Translations under genes and position numbers: made by a program
Shown: positions 9,017-17,766 of the stretch, one piece after another
Layout: each line of letters begins with the position of its first letter
How positions within the stretch are numbered: the first letter of the stretch is position 1
Notes under the pieces: model-generated
The model's input: the letters and a program-made list of their open reading frames with translations, nothing else
Databases searched by the model: none
What the model was told of the DNA's origin: nothing
Assembly: GCA_041649015.1 (NCBI GenBank)
Contig: JBAZNU010000002.1
Coordinates: 186,001 to 250,000, forward strand
DNA from: Ignavibacteria bacterium
GTDB taxonomy: Bacteria > Bacteroidota > Ignavibacteria > Tepidaquicellales > Tepidaquicellaceae
Direction: 5' to 3'
DNA: 64,000 nucleotides

Positions 9017-10093
9017 ATGAAAAGAGTTACGGTTATTCCGGTTTTACTGCTCTTACTTACGTTGAACTCCTATGCTTCACCACGCAGGGTACTTCTTGAG
9101 TTTACAACCTCTAATACCTGTGAATATTGCGGCTGCATGGATTCACTCTTAAAAACCTCTACTCTTTTACAATACCCGCAAACAGTAATACTTGCAATGC
9201 ACGGTACGATAAGACCTCCGGTTGACCCTTATTCAATCTATTTCGGAAACACGCTTCGTGATTCATTAATAGGACCGGAAATAGGATTTAGCGCACCGAT
9301 GTCTTTTATTGACAGAAGCTTCTGGAGTTACACTAGTTATGTCAGGTACAGGGATTCGCTGAATTACAGGTACACAACTTCGCCCGTTTCGCCAATAGAA
9401 TTGACAATTGTTTCAAAGGTATTCAACCCTGTTACGAGGATGCTGACGGTGGTAATAAATGCGCGGGCTGAGCAAACATTAACGGGCGAGTATAGGATAA
9501 ACTTTGTAATATCTGAAAACAACCTTTTATCATACCAGGCAGGCGGGCCCTGTAACGAACAGAATTTTAATTTTGACCATGACTGGGTAATAAGAACAAA
9601 TGCGAACGGATACGATGGTGAGCAGCTTATTAACGGAACATGGAATCTGAATCAGACATTAACGAAAACATTTACGTATCCGCTTGATACAGGATGGGTT
9701 CCTGAAAACTGTGATTTCAATATATATGTTTACAAAAGAGTATCATTGTTAAGGCATTCAGAAGTTCAACAGGCGGCAAAGGGTTCTGTGACGGGTTCAA
9801 TAGGTATTAATAATATTGGCTCAGAAGTGAAAGGTTATGCGCTTTGGCAGAACTATCCCAATCCGTTTAATCCTGTTACTAACATAAAGTTTTCGATACC
9901 GAAGAGCGAGTACGTAAAATTAACGTTGTACAATTCACTGGGTGCGGAGAAGGCCGTTCTTTTCAGCGGTCATCTGAATTCAGGAACGTACAATCTTGAG
10001 ATTGATATGAGCAGATTCAGCAGCGGAATATATTATAGTAAAATGGAGACAAAAGGATTCAACGATACAAAGATGCTAATGCTTGTGAAGTAA
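9017..10093 (+). CDS. Omp28-like secreted protein with type IX sorting domain
   Basis: This 358-residue exported protein has a signal peptide over its first ~20 residues. A thioredoxin-fold-like domain then starts RRVLLEFTTSNTCEYCGCM. The CxxCxC arrangement and the following segment resemble the Omp28-related family. The last ~80 residues form a type A C-terminal sorting domain beginning WQNYPNPFNPVTNIKFSIP and ending in a basic residue, the signal for export through the type IX system. It is predicted to be released or anchored at the cell surface. A redox role for the cysteines is possible but unproven. A strong terminator upstream makes it an independent unit. Confidence 0.85.
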   Translation: MKRVTVIPVLLLLLTLNSYASPRRVLLEFTTSNTCEYCGCMDSLLKTSTLLQYPQTVILAMHGTIRPPVDPYSIYFGNTLRDSLIGPEIGFSAPMSFIDRSFWSYTSYVRYRDSLNYRYTTSPVSPIELTIVSKVFNPVTRMLTVVINARAEQTLTGEYRINFVISENNLLSYQAGGPCNEQNFNFDHDWVIRTNANGYDGEQLINGTWNLNQTLTKTFTYPLDTGWVPENCDFNIYVYKRVSLLRHSEVQQAAKGSVTGSIGINNIGSEVKGYALWQNYPNPFNPVTNIKFSIPKSEYVKLTLYNSLGAEKAVLFSGHLNSGTYNLEIDMSRFSSGIYYSKMETKGFNDTKMLMLVK

Positions 10094-10099
10094 TATTCT

Positions 10100-10603
10100 T
10101 TATACTCTTGTGAATTTTGTGATTAAATCTTTGTGTTGAGGAAAGAGATTTATCAAATCATTTCTTCTGCACAATTCAAAATCGAAGTATTCAAAGCCCG
10201 GGGAGACAGTGCAGCCAACGAATGAGTATGAAGATTTATTTTCTACTTCAGCACAGAAATTAGTGCCTGCTTTAATCATGTGCTGGAATACATCACCCTT
10301 ATCGAAATTCCTTCCGAGTCTTATTGTTTCAAGTATTCCGCTTTTTGTAATTGAATGAATGAGGAGTGAAGTACCTTCATAGAAATGCCAGATTTCATCT
10401 GCCTTAAGTACATGGAAAGCGGAAATATCATATTCTTCAAGCAGGAAATAAATTGATGTATATAAAACATGATTGTTTTTAAACCTTTCAGGAAGTCCCG
10501 ATTCTATACTTTCATCGGAACGGAATTTCTCGGAGAAGTATCCTCCTTCGGGATGCTTAACAAGGTTAAACTTCTCAATAATATGTTCTGCTATGGGAAT
10601 CAT
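10100..10603 (-). CDS. Cupin-fold DUF985 (cupin_5) family protein
   Basis: The 167-residue single-domain protein has the family hallmarks HPEGGYFSE near the N-terminus, TSIYFLL, HVLKADEIWHFYEG (metal-binding cupin strand) and the VSPGFEYFDFEL ending. Members form small beta-barrel cupins of unknown or sugar-epimerase-like function. It converges on the Omp28-like gene with only 6 bp between stops. No substrate can be inferred. Confidence 0.87.
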   Translation of the reverse strand: MIPIAEHIIEKFNLVKHPEGGYFSEKFRSDESIESGLPERFKNNHVLYTSIYFLLEEYDISAFHVLKADEIWHFYEGTSLLIHSITKSGILETIRLGRNFDKGDVFQHMIKAGTNFCAEVENKSSYSFVGCTVSPGFEYFDFELCRRNDLINLFPQHKDLITKFTRV

Positions 10604-10638
10604 GATTTGTTTTATTTAATATAAATATATTTATAAGA

Positions 10639-11106
10639 TTATCCTATGAACTTATTTTGTTCTTCTGAAGTGGGTATTCTACAAGCATCTTTTTTGCCAA
10701 ACCACTTATACCGGTTTCGAGCAACAATATCATAAAAGAAATTTCTAATAAAAGGTGGAACGATAATGAAGGCATAATACAGATTATGAGGGAACCTCAG
10801 ATGTTTTGATATACGCAAAGCAGCACCTGAACGAGTATAAAAAGTATTACCATCAACTAAAATAAGAGTAGAAAAACTATCAGTGGGAAGATTAAATTTG
10901 CTTAAAGCATCCTGTCCATAGCTTGACTGGAGTGAAGCGAATTTAAACAAGTTGGACTTATCATTATCGATAATAAAGTTTACGGAGGAGTTACAGAAGT
11001 TGCAGACTCCGTCGAAAAGTATAACATAATTAATTTCATTACCCTCTTTTTTAGACAAAATAAGTTTATGTTTTATTAAAACAAAAATTAGTATCTTATA
11101 ATACAT
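10639..11106 (-). CDS. DCC-family (DUF393) thiol-disulfide oxidoreductase-like protein
   Basis: The 155-residue protein has the defining DGVCNFC motif (DxxCxxC) about 30 residues in. RSGAALRISKHL and the WFGKKDACRIPT tail are typical of the DCC family. These proteins are presumed redox-active and thioredoxin-like; the substrates are unknown. The start is uncertain: the 27 residues before VILFDGV are unusual for the family, and no in-frame ATG lies nearer, so a TTG further in is possible. It is divergent from the lipoprotein gene at 11134. Confidence 0.83.
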   Translation of the reverse strand: MYYKILIFVLIKHKLILSKKEGNEINYVILFDGVCNFCNSSVNFIIDNDKSNLFKFASLQSSYGQDALSKFNLPTDSFSTLILVDGNTFYTRSGAALRISKHLRFPHNLYYAFIIVPPFIRNFFYDIVARNRYKWFGKKDACRIPTSEEQNKFIG

Positions 11107-11133
11107 ATTAACAAAAACTTAAATTAAAAAGTT

Positions 11134-11781
11134 ATGAAAATTAAGAATTTGTTCTACCTGTTTGCTGTAACTATCTTATCATTAAGTCTGATAGCAGGAT
11201 GCGGCAAGAAAGATACAGCAGGAAACAAAGAAGAGAAAAAAACGGAAGAGAAAAAAGATGTTTCAATGAGTGAAAACACCCCATTTCATCTAAAATATGA
11301 AATGACAGATGAAAAGGGCAAAGGAACTCTTGACATGTTTGTAAAAGGAAAGAATGCCAAAATGGATATTAAAGCCAAAGAGGCAGGACAGGATGTAAGT
11401 ACCTTAATGTACATCAAAGACGGAATGATGTATATGGTAATGGATATGATGGGACAAAAAATGGGTATGAAGATGGATGTTTCAAAAGATGAAAACTTCC
11501 AGAAAGATTTTGCTAAACTTTATGATGTAAAAGAACATCTTAAAGATTACACAAAGGGCGGAAGTGAGGATGTACTTGGGTATAAATGTGATGTATACTC
11601 AAAAGGAGAAGAAAAAATCTGGATTTACAAGGACATGATAGCATTGAAATTCACGGACGGTAAATCAACATTGGAGGCAAAGGAATTTGAGCCAGACGCA
11701 AAATTAGGTGATGATTTCTTTGATCCACCAAAAGATATTGAATTTAAATCTATGGATGATTTGAAAAATCTGGGACAGTAA
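11134..11781 (+). CDS. Predicted lipoprotein, DUF4412-like
   Basis: The 215-residue protein has a lipoprotein signal peptide with lipobox LIAGC (Cys about residue 23). A lysine/glutamate-rich linker and a compact domain follow. The domain is rich in Met, Lys and Asp (GMMYMVMDMMGQKMGMKMD) and reads like the DUF4412/LolA-like beta sheet modules. The high-Met segment could suggest metal interaction, but that is speculation. It stands alone with its own terminator and precedes tRNA-Ala. Confidence 0.75.
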   Translation: MKIKNLFYLFAVTILSLSLIAGCGKKDTAGNKEEKKTEEKKDVSMSENTPFHLKYEMTDEKGKGTLDMFVKGKNAKMDIKAKEAGQDVSTLMYIKDGMMYMVMDMMGQKMGMKMDVSKDENFQKDFAKLYDVKEHLKDYTKGGSEDVLGYKCDVYSKGEEKIWIYKDMIALKFTDGKSTLEAKEFEPDAKLGDDFFDPPKDIEFKSMDDLKNLGQ

Positions 11782-11807
11782 AGATTATTCTTAAATACAG
11801 TATTTAT

Positions 11808-11838
11808 AAGGGTTTAAGGACATTCTTAAACCCTTTTT
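11808..11838 (+). terminator. Rho-independent terminator after the lipoprotein gene
   Basis: An 11-bp stem (11808-11818 with 11825-11835) has a 6-nt loop and is followed by a T run. It separates the lipoprotein gene from tRNA-Ala. Confidence 0.9.
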
Positions 11839-11894
11839 GTATTAATAATTTCATTGAGAAAGAGCTCTAATTTTCGTATTTTACAGATTGTTAT

Positions 11895-11967
11895 GGGGGT
11901 ATAGCTCAGCTGGTAGAGCACTTCGTTCGCAACGAAGGGGTCAGGAGTTCGAATCTCCTTATCTCCA
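11895..11967 (+). tRNA. tRNA-Ala (anticodon CGC)
   Basis: The 73-nt cloverleaf has acceptor strands GGGGGTA/TATCTCC that include the G3-U70 wobble, the major alanine identity element. The D-arm is TAGCTCAGCTGGTAGAGCA. The anticodon stem CTTCG/CGAAG encloses TTCGCAA (anticodon CGC, codon GCG), and the T-arm contains GTTCGAATC. The discriminator is A, and CCA is not encoded. It ends 41 bp before gyrA. Confidence 0.96.
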
Positions 11968-12008
11968 CTTTTAAAAATTTCCTTTAGGGATATTCAAAAA
12001 AAGCTTAA

Positions 12009-14492
12009 ATGCCAAACGAAAAGATAATACCTGTTAATATTGAAGATGAATTAAAATCATCATACATAGATTATTCTATGTCTGTAATAGTCTCGAGAGC
12101 ATTGCCTGATGTTCGTGACGGTTTAAAACCAGTTCACAGAAGAGTACTTTTTGGGATGAGTGAACTTGGAAATTACTCAAATAAACCATACAAGAAATCG
12201 GCGAGAATTGTTGGTGAAGTATTAGGTAAATTTCATCCACATGGCGACAAAGCAATATATGACACGATGGTTAGAATGGTGCAGGACTTTTCATTGCGAT
12301 ATACACTTGTGGATGGGCAGGGTAATTTCGGCTCAATTGACGGAGACTCAGCAGCAGCCATGCGTTATACAGAAGCCCGTATGTCAAAGATAGCCGAGAC
12401 TTTATTAACAGATATAGATAAGAATACGGTTGATTTTGTTCCAAACTTTGATGAAACTCTCAAAGAACCTTCCGTACTACCCTGTAATTTTCCGAATTTA
12501 TTAGTCAATGGGTCAAACGGTATAGCAGTAGGGATGGCAACGAATGTAGCGCCACATAATTTAACCGAGGTATGCGACGGTTTAATCTATTTGTTGAAAA
12601 ACCCCGATGCTACAATAAAGAAACTTATGAAGTATATAACTGCTCCGGATTTTCCGACTGGCGGTATTATATACGGATACCAGCCCGTAATTGATGCTTA
12701 TGAAACAGGCAGGGGAAAAGTAATTCTACAAGCAAAAGTATCAATAGAGCCTGATAGAAACAAGCAGAATATTATCGTAACTGAACTGCCTTATCAGGTC
12801 AACAAAGCAACGCTTATAGAAAATATTGCTCAGCTTGTTAGGGATAAAAAGATTGATGATATTGCATCAATCAATGATGAGAGTGATAAGGACGGAATGA
12901 GAATAGTGATTGGATTGAAACGCGATGCAAATCCAAATGTGATTGTGAATAATCTTTACAAACATACGCAGATGCGGCTGACATTTGGAATAATAAGTCT
13001 TGCATTAGTTGATGGAGTTCCGAGGGTATTAAACCTGAAAGAAATGATGGAGTATTTCATTAAGCACAGACTTGATGTAATAGTAAGACGTTCCAAGTTT
13101 GAACTTAATGCAGCTGAGAAGCGAGCACATATATTAGAAGGTTATATAATAGCATTAGATAATATTGATGAAGTAATTAAGGTAATAAAGAAGTCGAAGG
13201 ATACGCCGACTGCAAAAGAAGCATTGATGAAGAAGTTCAAGTTATCAGAAATGCAGGCAACGGCTATTCTGGAAATGAGACTTCAGAGACTTACAGGATT
13301 AGAGAGAAAGAAGATTGAAGAAGAGTATAAGGAATTACTTAAGACTATTGAAAGATTAAAGCGAATTCTTGCAAGTGAAGATTTAAGGAGAGAAATTATT
13401 ATAGGCGATTTAAAGGAACTTAGAGAGAAATATGGCGACGAAAGAAGAACTTCTATTATTTATGATGTGAAAAAGATGAGCGATGATGAAATGATCAAAG
13501 AACTTGTAAAAGAAGAAGATGTTGTTATTACTATTTCAAATAAGGGATTTATTAAGAGAATTCCAGTTACATCATACAAAGCACAGGGCAGAGGAGGAAA
13601 GGGAATTACAGCAGCATCTACCGGCAGTACAGATGAGGATTTCATCGAACATATGTTTATTGGGTCAACACATCAATACATAATGTTCTTTACAGACAGG
13701 GGTAAATGTTATTGGCTGAAGGTATATGACATCCCTGAAGGTTCAAGGTCATCGAGAGGGAAGTCAATATTGAATCTTATCGAGAAGGAAAAAGATGAGA
13801 ATATTTCTGCATTCCTAATGGTAAAAGACTTTGCAGAAGATTTGTACGTAACGATGATAACTAAACTTGGAGTAATAAAGAAAACAAAACTGGATGCTTA
13901 CTCAAATATTAGAAGAAACGGCATAAATGCCATAAATATAAATGAAAGAGATTCATTAGTTGAAGTTAAATTAACAAATGGCAGTCAGGAAATAGTTATA
14001 GGTACACATTTCGGACAGGCAATAAGATTTAACGAATCGTTAGTTAGGGATATGGGAAGGACTGCTACGGGTGTAAGAGCTATAAAGCTTGCGAAAGGCG
14101 ATTATGTAGTAGGAATGATTGCAGTTGTCAGAGCAAGTGCAACAATATTAGTAGTAACAGAAAAAGGATTCGGTAAGAGAAGTGATTTAGCTGATTACAG
14201 GATAACGGCACGCGGCGGTAAGGGCGTAAAGACAGTTAAAACTTCGGATAAAGTCGGAAAGATGATTTCAATAAAGGAAGTAACGGATACAGATGATTTA
14301 ATGATAATAACATCACGTGGTATTCTTATCAGACAGAAAATAAAAGATATTAGAGTTATGGGACGTGCTGCTTCAGGGGTTAGATTAATAAGAATTGGAG
14401 AAAATGATAAAATTTCTGCCGTTGCAAGGATTGTTGAAGAGGACAAGGAAAATGGTAATGGCGGAAATCAGGAAAAAATGTTTAGTCAATAA
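12009..14492 (+). CDS. gyrA: DNA gyrase subunit A
   Basis: The 827-residue breakage-reunion subunit has the N-terminal YSMSVIVSRALPDVRDGLKP block. The catalytic Tyr is residue 120 in AAAMRYTEARM. The tower/coiled-coil region and a C-terminal beta-pinwheel follow, with the GyrA-box-like QGRGGKG near residue 523, which favours GyrA over ParC. The quinolone-determining region reads HPHGDKAIYD: Lys81 sits where E. coli has Ser83, while the acidic residue equivalent to Asp87 is kept (Asp85). Its TAA overlaps the next ATG by one base, so it is translationally coupled to the threonine aldolase gene. gyrB is not in the window. Confidence 0.96.
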   Translation: MPNEKIIPVNIEDELKSSYIDYSMSVIVSRALPDVRDGLKPVHRRVLFGMSELGNYSNKPYKKSARIVGEVLGKFHPHGDKAIYDTMVRMVQDFSLRYTLVDGQGNFGSIDGDSAAAMRYTEARMSKIAETLLTDIDKNTVDFVPNFDETLKEPSVLPCNFPNLLVNGSNGIAVGMATNVAPHNLTEVCDGLIYLLKNPDATIKKLMKYITAPDFPTGGIIYGYQPVIDAYETGRGKVILQAKVSIEPDRNKQNIIVTELPYQVNKATLIENIAQLVRDKKIDDIASINDESDKDGMRIVIGLKRDANPNVIVNNLYKHTQMRLTFGIISLALVDGVPRVLNLKEMMEYFIKHRLDVIVRRSKFELNAAEKRAHILEGYIIALDNIDEVIKVIKKSKDTPTAKEALMKKFKLSEMQATAILEMRLQRLTGLERKKIEEEYKELLKTIERLKRILASEDLRREIIIGDLKELREKYGDERRTSIIYDVKKMSDDEMIKELVKEEDVVITISNKGFIKRIPVTSYKAQGRGGKGITAASTGSTDEDFIEHMFIGSTHQYIMFFTDRGKCYWLKVYDIPEGSRSSRGKSILNLIEKEKDENISAFLMVKDFAEDLYVTMITKLGVIKKTKLDAYSNIRRNGINAININERDSLVEVKLTNGSQEIVIGTHFGQAIRFNESLVRDMGRTATGVRAIKLAKGDYVVGMIAVVRASATILVVTEKGFGKRSDLADYRITARGGKGVKTVKTSDKVGKMISIKEVTDTDDLMIITSRGILIRQKIKDIRVMGRAASGVRLIRIGENDKISAVARIVEEDKENGNGGNQEKMFSQ

Positions 14493-15514
14493 TGAATAAG
14501 ATAGATCTTAGAAGCGATACTGTTACTAAGCCTTCCAAAAAGATGCGGGAGGCAATATTTAATGCTGAGGTTGGTGATGATGTTTTCGGAGAAGATCCAA
14601 CAGTCATAAAGCTACAGGAAAAATGTGCTGATATATCAGGAAAGGAAAGTGCTTTGTTTGTAACAACAGGCTGCCTTGGAAATCAACTTGCCATTAAAAG
14701 TCATACCAAACAGGGGGATGAAGTAATTTGTGAATCTGAGTCACATATATTTCATTACGAAACCTCTGCTCCATCAATTATTTCAAACGTACAACTACAC
14801 ATTGTCCCCGGTATTAATGGAGTAATGAATCCCGAGGATATTAGAATTGCAATAAGATCGAGTGAGTATTATTTTCCTAAGACTACATTAATATGTATTG
14901 AGAATACACACAATAGAGCAGGAGGTACTATACAACCGTTAGAGAATCTAAAGGAAATATATGAATTAGCAAAAGATAACGGAATCAAGTTACATATTGA
15001 TGGAGCAAGAATATTTAATGCTTCAGTTGCGACAGGGATATCACTAAAAGAATATGCAAAATATTGTGATTCCATATCATTTTGTTTCTCAAAAGGATTG
15101 GGAGCTCCTGTGGGTTCGATTTTATGTGGAGAAAAAGGTTTCATTGAAACTGCACATAAATGGAGGAAAATATTAGGAAGCGGGATGCGTCAGTCCGGTA
15201 TTATAGCTGCAGCAGCCTTATATGCTCTTGAGAATAATGTTGAAAGACTGAGTGAAGACCATGATAAAGCGAGATATTTTGCTGAGGAAATATCCAAGAT
15301 AGACGGTTTTAATGTTAATCTTGATAATGTACAAACAAATATTGTTGTTTTCTCATATAGCAAGAAAAGCAAGAAAGAATTTATTAATCTTCTTGAAAAT
15401 AACGGAGTAAGGATATCTTCGGGGAGTTATGAAAACTTAAGAGCAGTTTTTCATCTTGATGTAACATTTGAGGAAGTAAAAAATTCTATAGAGACTATTA
15501 AGAAAATATTGTAA
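14492..15514 (+). CDS. ltaE: Low-specificity threonine aldolase
   Basis: This 340-residue PLP enzyme of the beta-eliminating lyase fold cleaves threonine or allo-threonine to glycine and acetaldehyde. Diagnostic segments are the IDLRSDTVTKP start, GDDVFGEDPTV, HIDGARIFNA and the PLP-lysine motif CFSKGLGAPVGS (Lys about residue 205). The ATG overlaps the gyrA stop (TAATG), and its own stop overlaps the next ATG in the same way, so the three genes form a tight operon. The functional link between gyrase and glycine metabolism is not obvious. Confidence 0.92.
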   Translation: MNKIDLRSDTVTKPSKKMREAIFNAEVGDDVFGEDPTVIKLQEKCADISGKESALFVTTGCLGNQLAIKSHTKQGDEVICESESHIFHYETSAPSIISNVQLHIVPGINGVMNPEDIRIAIRSSEYYFPKTTLICIENTHNRAGGTIQPLENLKEIYELAKDNGIKLHIDGARIFNASVATGISLKEYAKYCDSISFCFSKGLGAPVGSILCGEKGFIETAHKWRKILGSGMRQSGIIAAAALYALENNVERLSEDHDKARYFAEEISKIDGFNVNLDNVQTNIVVFSYSKKSKKEFINLLENNGVRISSGSYENLRAVFHLDVTFEEVKNSIETIKKIL

Positions 15515-16458
15515 TGATATTGAAAAAGTTATTCTTATTTATATTCCTAATTTCAGCAATTAGGTTCGTTTATCCTCAATCACACAAATATTTATGTGTA
15601 ACATGTGATGATTTGCCTTACAATACAAAATACTTTAGAGAAAATAACACAGGCAGATACATAACGGATAAACTCCTGAAAATGTTTAAAGATTACAATA
15701 TTACAGTTCTTGGTTCAGTTAATTCAGGGAAACTATTCTTAAATAATATACCAGATTCCTCCGAAGTAAAAATTCTTGAAGATTGGCTTAATGAAGGGAT
15801 GGTTCTTGCTAACCATACTTATGCGCATAAAAATTACAATAATTTATATTTCTCAGAATTCAAGAATGATATACTTGATGGAGAAATAATCCTTAAGGAA
15901 CTCCTTGCATCACGAGGAAAAACATTAAAATATTTCAGACATCCGTTTTTATTCAGGGGTGATACGAAGACAAAAGCAGATTCACTACAGGCATTTCTGG
16001 ACTCATTGGGATTCATAGTAGCACCTGTAACTATAGACAATTCAGACTATATCTTTTCGTGGGCATATGAAAAAGCTAAATATGAAAGAAATGATTCTTT
16101 AGCGGAAAGAATTGGTAATGATTATGTCGATTATATGAGAGATGTATTAAAATATTATGAAAATCAGTCTTCAGCACTTTTTGGATATAATATAAAGCAT
16201 ATTTTACTGATGCATGCGAATTTATTAAATGCAGATTATTTTGACAAGGTTATTGGAATGTATAAAAGGGAGGGTTATGAGTTTATTACAATCGATGAAG
16301 CATTACAAGATGATTGTTACAAAATGCAAGACGAGTTCTATAAAAGGGCGGGAATATCATGGCTCCACAGATGGGCTTACACAGCAGGAAAGAGGGGAGA
16401 TTTCTTTAAAGGCGAGCCAGTCGTTCCTGATTATATAGAATCATTTATAAAACAATAA
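15514..16458 (+). CDS. Exported polysaccharide deacetylase (NodB-homology) family protein
   Basis: The 314-residue protein has an N-terminal signal peptide (first ~21 residues, ending YPQS). A NodB-type domain follows. CDDLP provides the metal-binding/catalytic Asp pair, NHTYAHKN gives the two His metal ligands (HxxxH spacing) and RHPFLF is motif 3. LLMHAN near residue 235 is the late His motif. Relatives remove acetyl groups from peptidoglycan or surface polysaccharides; the true substrate is unknown. It is the third gene of the gyrA operon, with a 1-bp overlap. Confidence 0.88.
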   Translation: MILKKLFLFIFLISAIRFVYPQSHKYLCVTCDDLPYNTKYFRENNTGRYITDKLLKMFKDYNITVLGSVNSGKLFLNNIPDSSEVKILEDWLNEGMVLANHTYAHKNYNNLYFSEFKNDILDGEIILKELLASRGKTLKYFRHPFLFRGDTKTKADSLQAFLDSLGFIVAPVTIDNSDYIFSWAYEKAKYERNDSLAERIGNDYVDYMRDVLKYYENQSSALFGYNIKHILLMHANLLNADYFDKVIGMYKREGYEFITIDEALQDDCYKMQDEFYKRAGISWLHRWAYTAGKRGDFFKGEPVVPDYIESFIKQ

Positions 16459-16460
16459 AC

Positions 16461-17765
16461 TCACTTCTTTCTCTTTCTTTCCTGTAAAAACTTTTTAAAC
16501 TTTTCTTCGCGACCATTATTTGATGGTTCGTAATATATTTTATCTTTAATTTCCTGCGGAAGGAAATCCATCTTAATCCAGTGTCCCTCGTAATCATGTG
16601 CATATTTATATTCTTTTCCATATCCAAGTTCCTTCATGAGTTTAGTTGGTGCATTACGAAGATGAAGCGGAACACCGTAAGCGGGCAGTTCATTTACATC
16701 CTGTTCTGCTCTGCTAATAGCAATGTAGGAAGAATTACTTTTAGGAGAGCAAGCAAGATACGTTGCACATTGCGAAAGTATTATACGGGCTTCAGGCATA
16801 CCAATACTATCAACTGCGTTGAAAGTTGAAACAGCAATAGTAATAGCATATGGGTCGGCATTACCAATATCTTCAGAGGCAAGAATAATCATTCTTCTTG
16901 CTATAAACTTCGGGTCTTCGCCACCCTGAAGCATACGCGCAAGCCAATAAACAGCGGCATCAGGATCGCTGCCTCTCATGCTTTTAATGAAGGCGGATAT
17001 TATGTTATAATGCTCTTCGGCATTCTTATCGTACTTAATGTAGTTTGTCTGAAAAGCATCTTTTAGAATATCATTAGTTATATTGTAAACACCATGCTCT
17101 GCCTGTGTAAGACGAAAGGCGAATTCGAGTCCGTTCAGAAGTCTGCGAGCATCACCGTTGGACATTGAGATTAAGAAGTTTACATCAATGATTTTAATAT
17201 TAAAGTCCTTAAAGACCGAGTCAAAATTTAATGCTCTTTTAATAATCTTTTCGAAATCATCTTTTCCGAGTTCTTCGAGAGTAAAAACGCGGCAACGAGA
17301 AAGAAGAGGTGAAATAACTTCAAAAGATGGATTTTCTGTTGTAGCACCAATCAGAGTAAGCAAGCCTTTTTCGACACTGTGTAAAAGAGAATCCTGCTGA
17401 GATTTATTAAACCTGTGTATTTCGTCAATGAAGAGAATTGTTTTCTTATTGTAATACTTTTGATTCTTCTCAGCTTTGTTGATAGCCTCTCTCACGTCTT
17501 TAACCCCTGATGAAACAGCTGACAGTTGGATAAATTCAGCATCGATAAGTTTTGATATGATTAAGGCGAGGGTAGTTTTACCGATTCCCGGTGGTCCCCA
17601 GAGAATCATAGACACTATCGATTTGTTATCTATCATCTGACGGATAGGTTTTCCTTTGGCAATAAGATGGTCCTGACCGAAGAATTCTTCGAGATTATTT
17701 GGACGCAATCTTTCCGCTAAGGGTCTATCATTAAGTAAATCAGGATTATCGTCGAAAAGATCCAT
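16461..17765 (-). CDS. rarA: Replication-associated recombination protein A
   Basis: This 434-residue AAA+ ATPase of the RarA/MgsA/WRNIP1 family acts at stalled replication forks. Walker A is GPPGIGKTT (residues 57-65). Walker B is FIDEIHRFNKSQQD, sensor 1 is LIGATTENPSFE, and the C-terminal region carries GSDPDAAVYWLARMLQGGEDP and the late PLHLRNAPTKLMKELGYGKEY, both characteristic of RarA. It converges on the deacetylase with a 2-bp gap and is separated by one base from the upstream aminotransferase gene, so the two are likely co-transcribed. Confidence 0.96.
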   Translation of the reverse strand: MDLFDDNPDLLNDRPLAERLRPNNLEEFFGQDHLIAKGKPIRQMIDNKSIVSMILWGPPGIGKTTLALIISKLIDAEFIQLSAVSSGVKDVREAINKAEKNQKYYNKKTILFIDEIHRFNKSQQDSLLHSVEKGLLTLIGATTENPSFEVISPLLSRCRVFTLEELGKDDFEKIIKRALNFDSVFKDFNIKIIDVNFLISMSNGDARRLLNGLEFAFRLTQAEHGVYNITNDILKDAFQTNYIKYDKNAEEHYNIISAFIKSMRGSDPDAAVYWLARMLQGGEDPKFIARRMIILASEDIGNADPYAITIAVSTFNAVDSIGMPEARIILSQCATYLACSPKSNSSYIAISRAEQDVNELPAYGVPLHLRNAPTKLMKELGYGKEYKYAHDYEGHWIKMDFLPQEIKDKIYYEPSNNGREEKFKKFLQERKRKK

Positions 17766-17766
17766 A

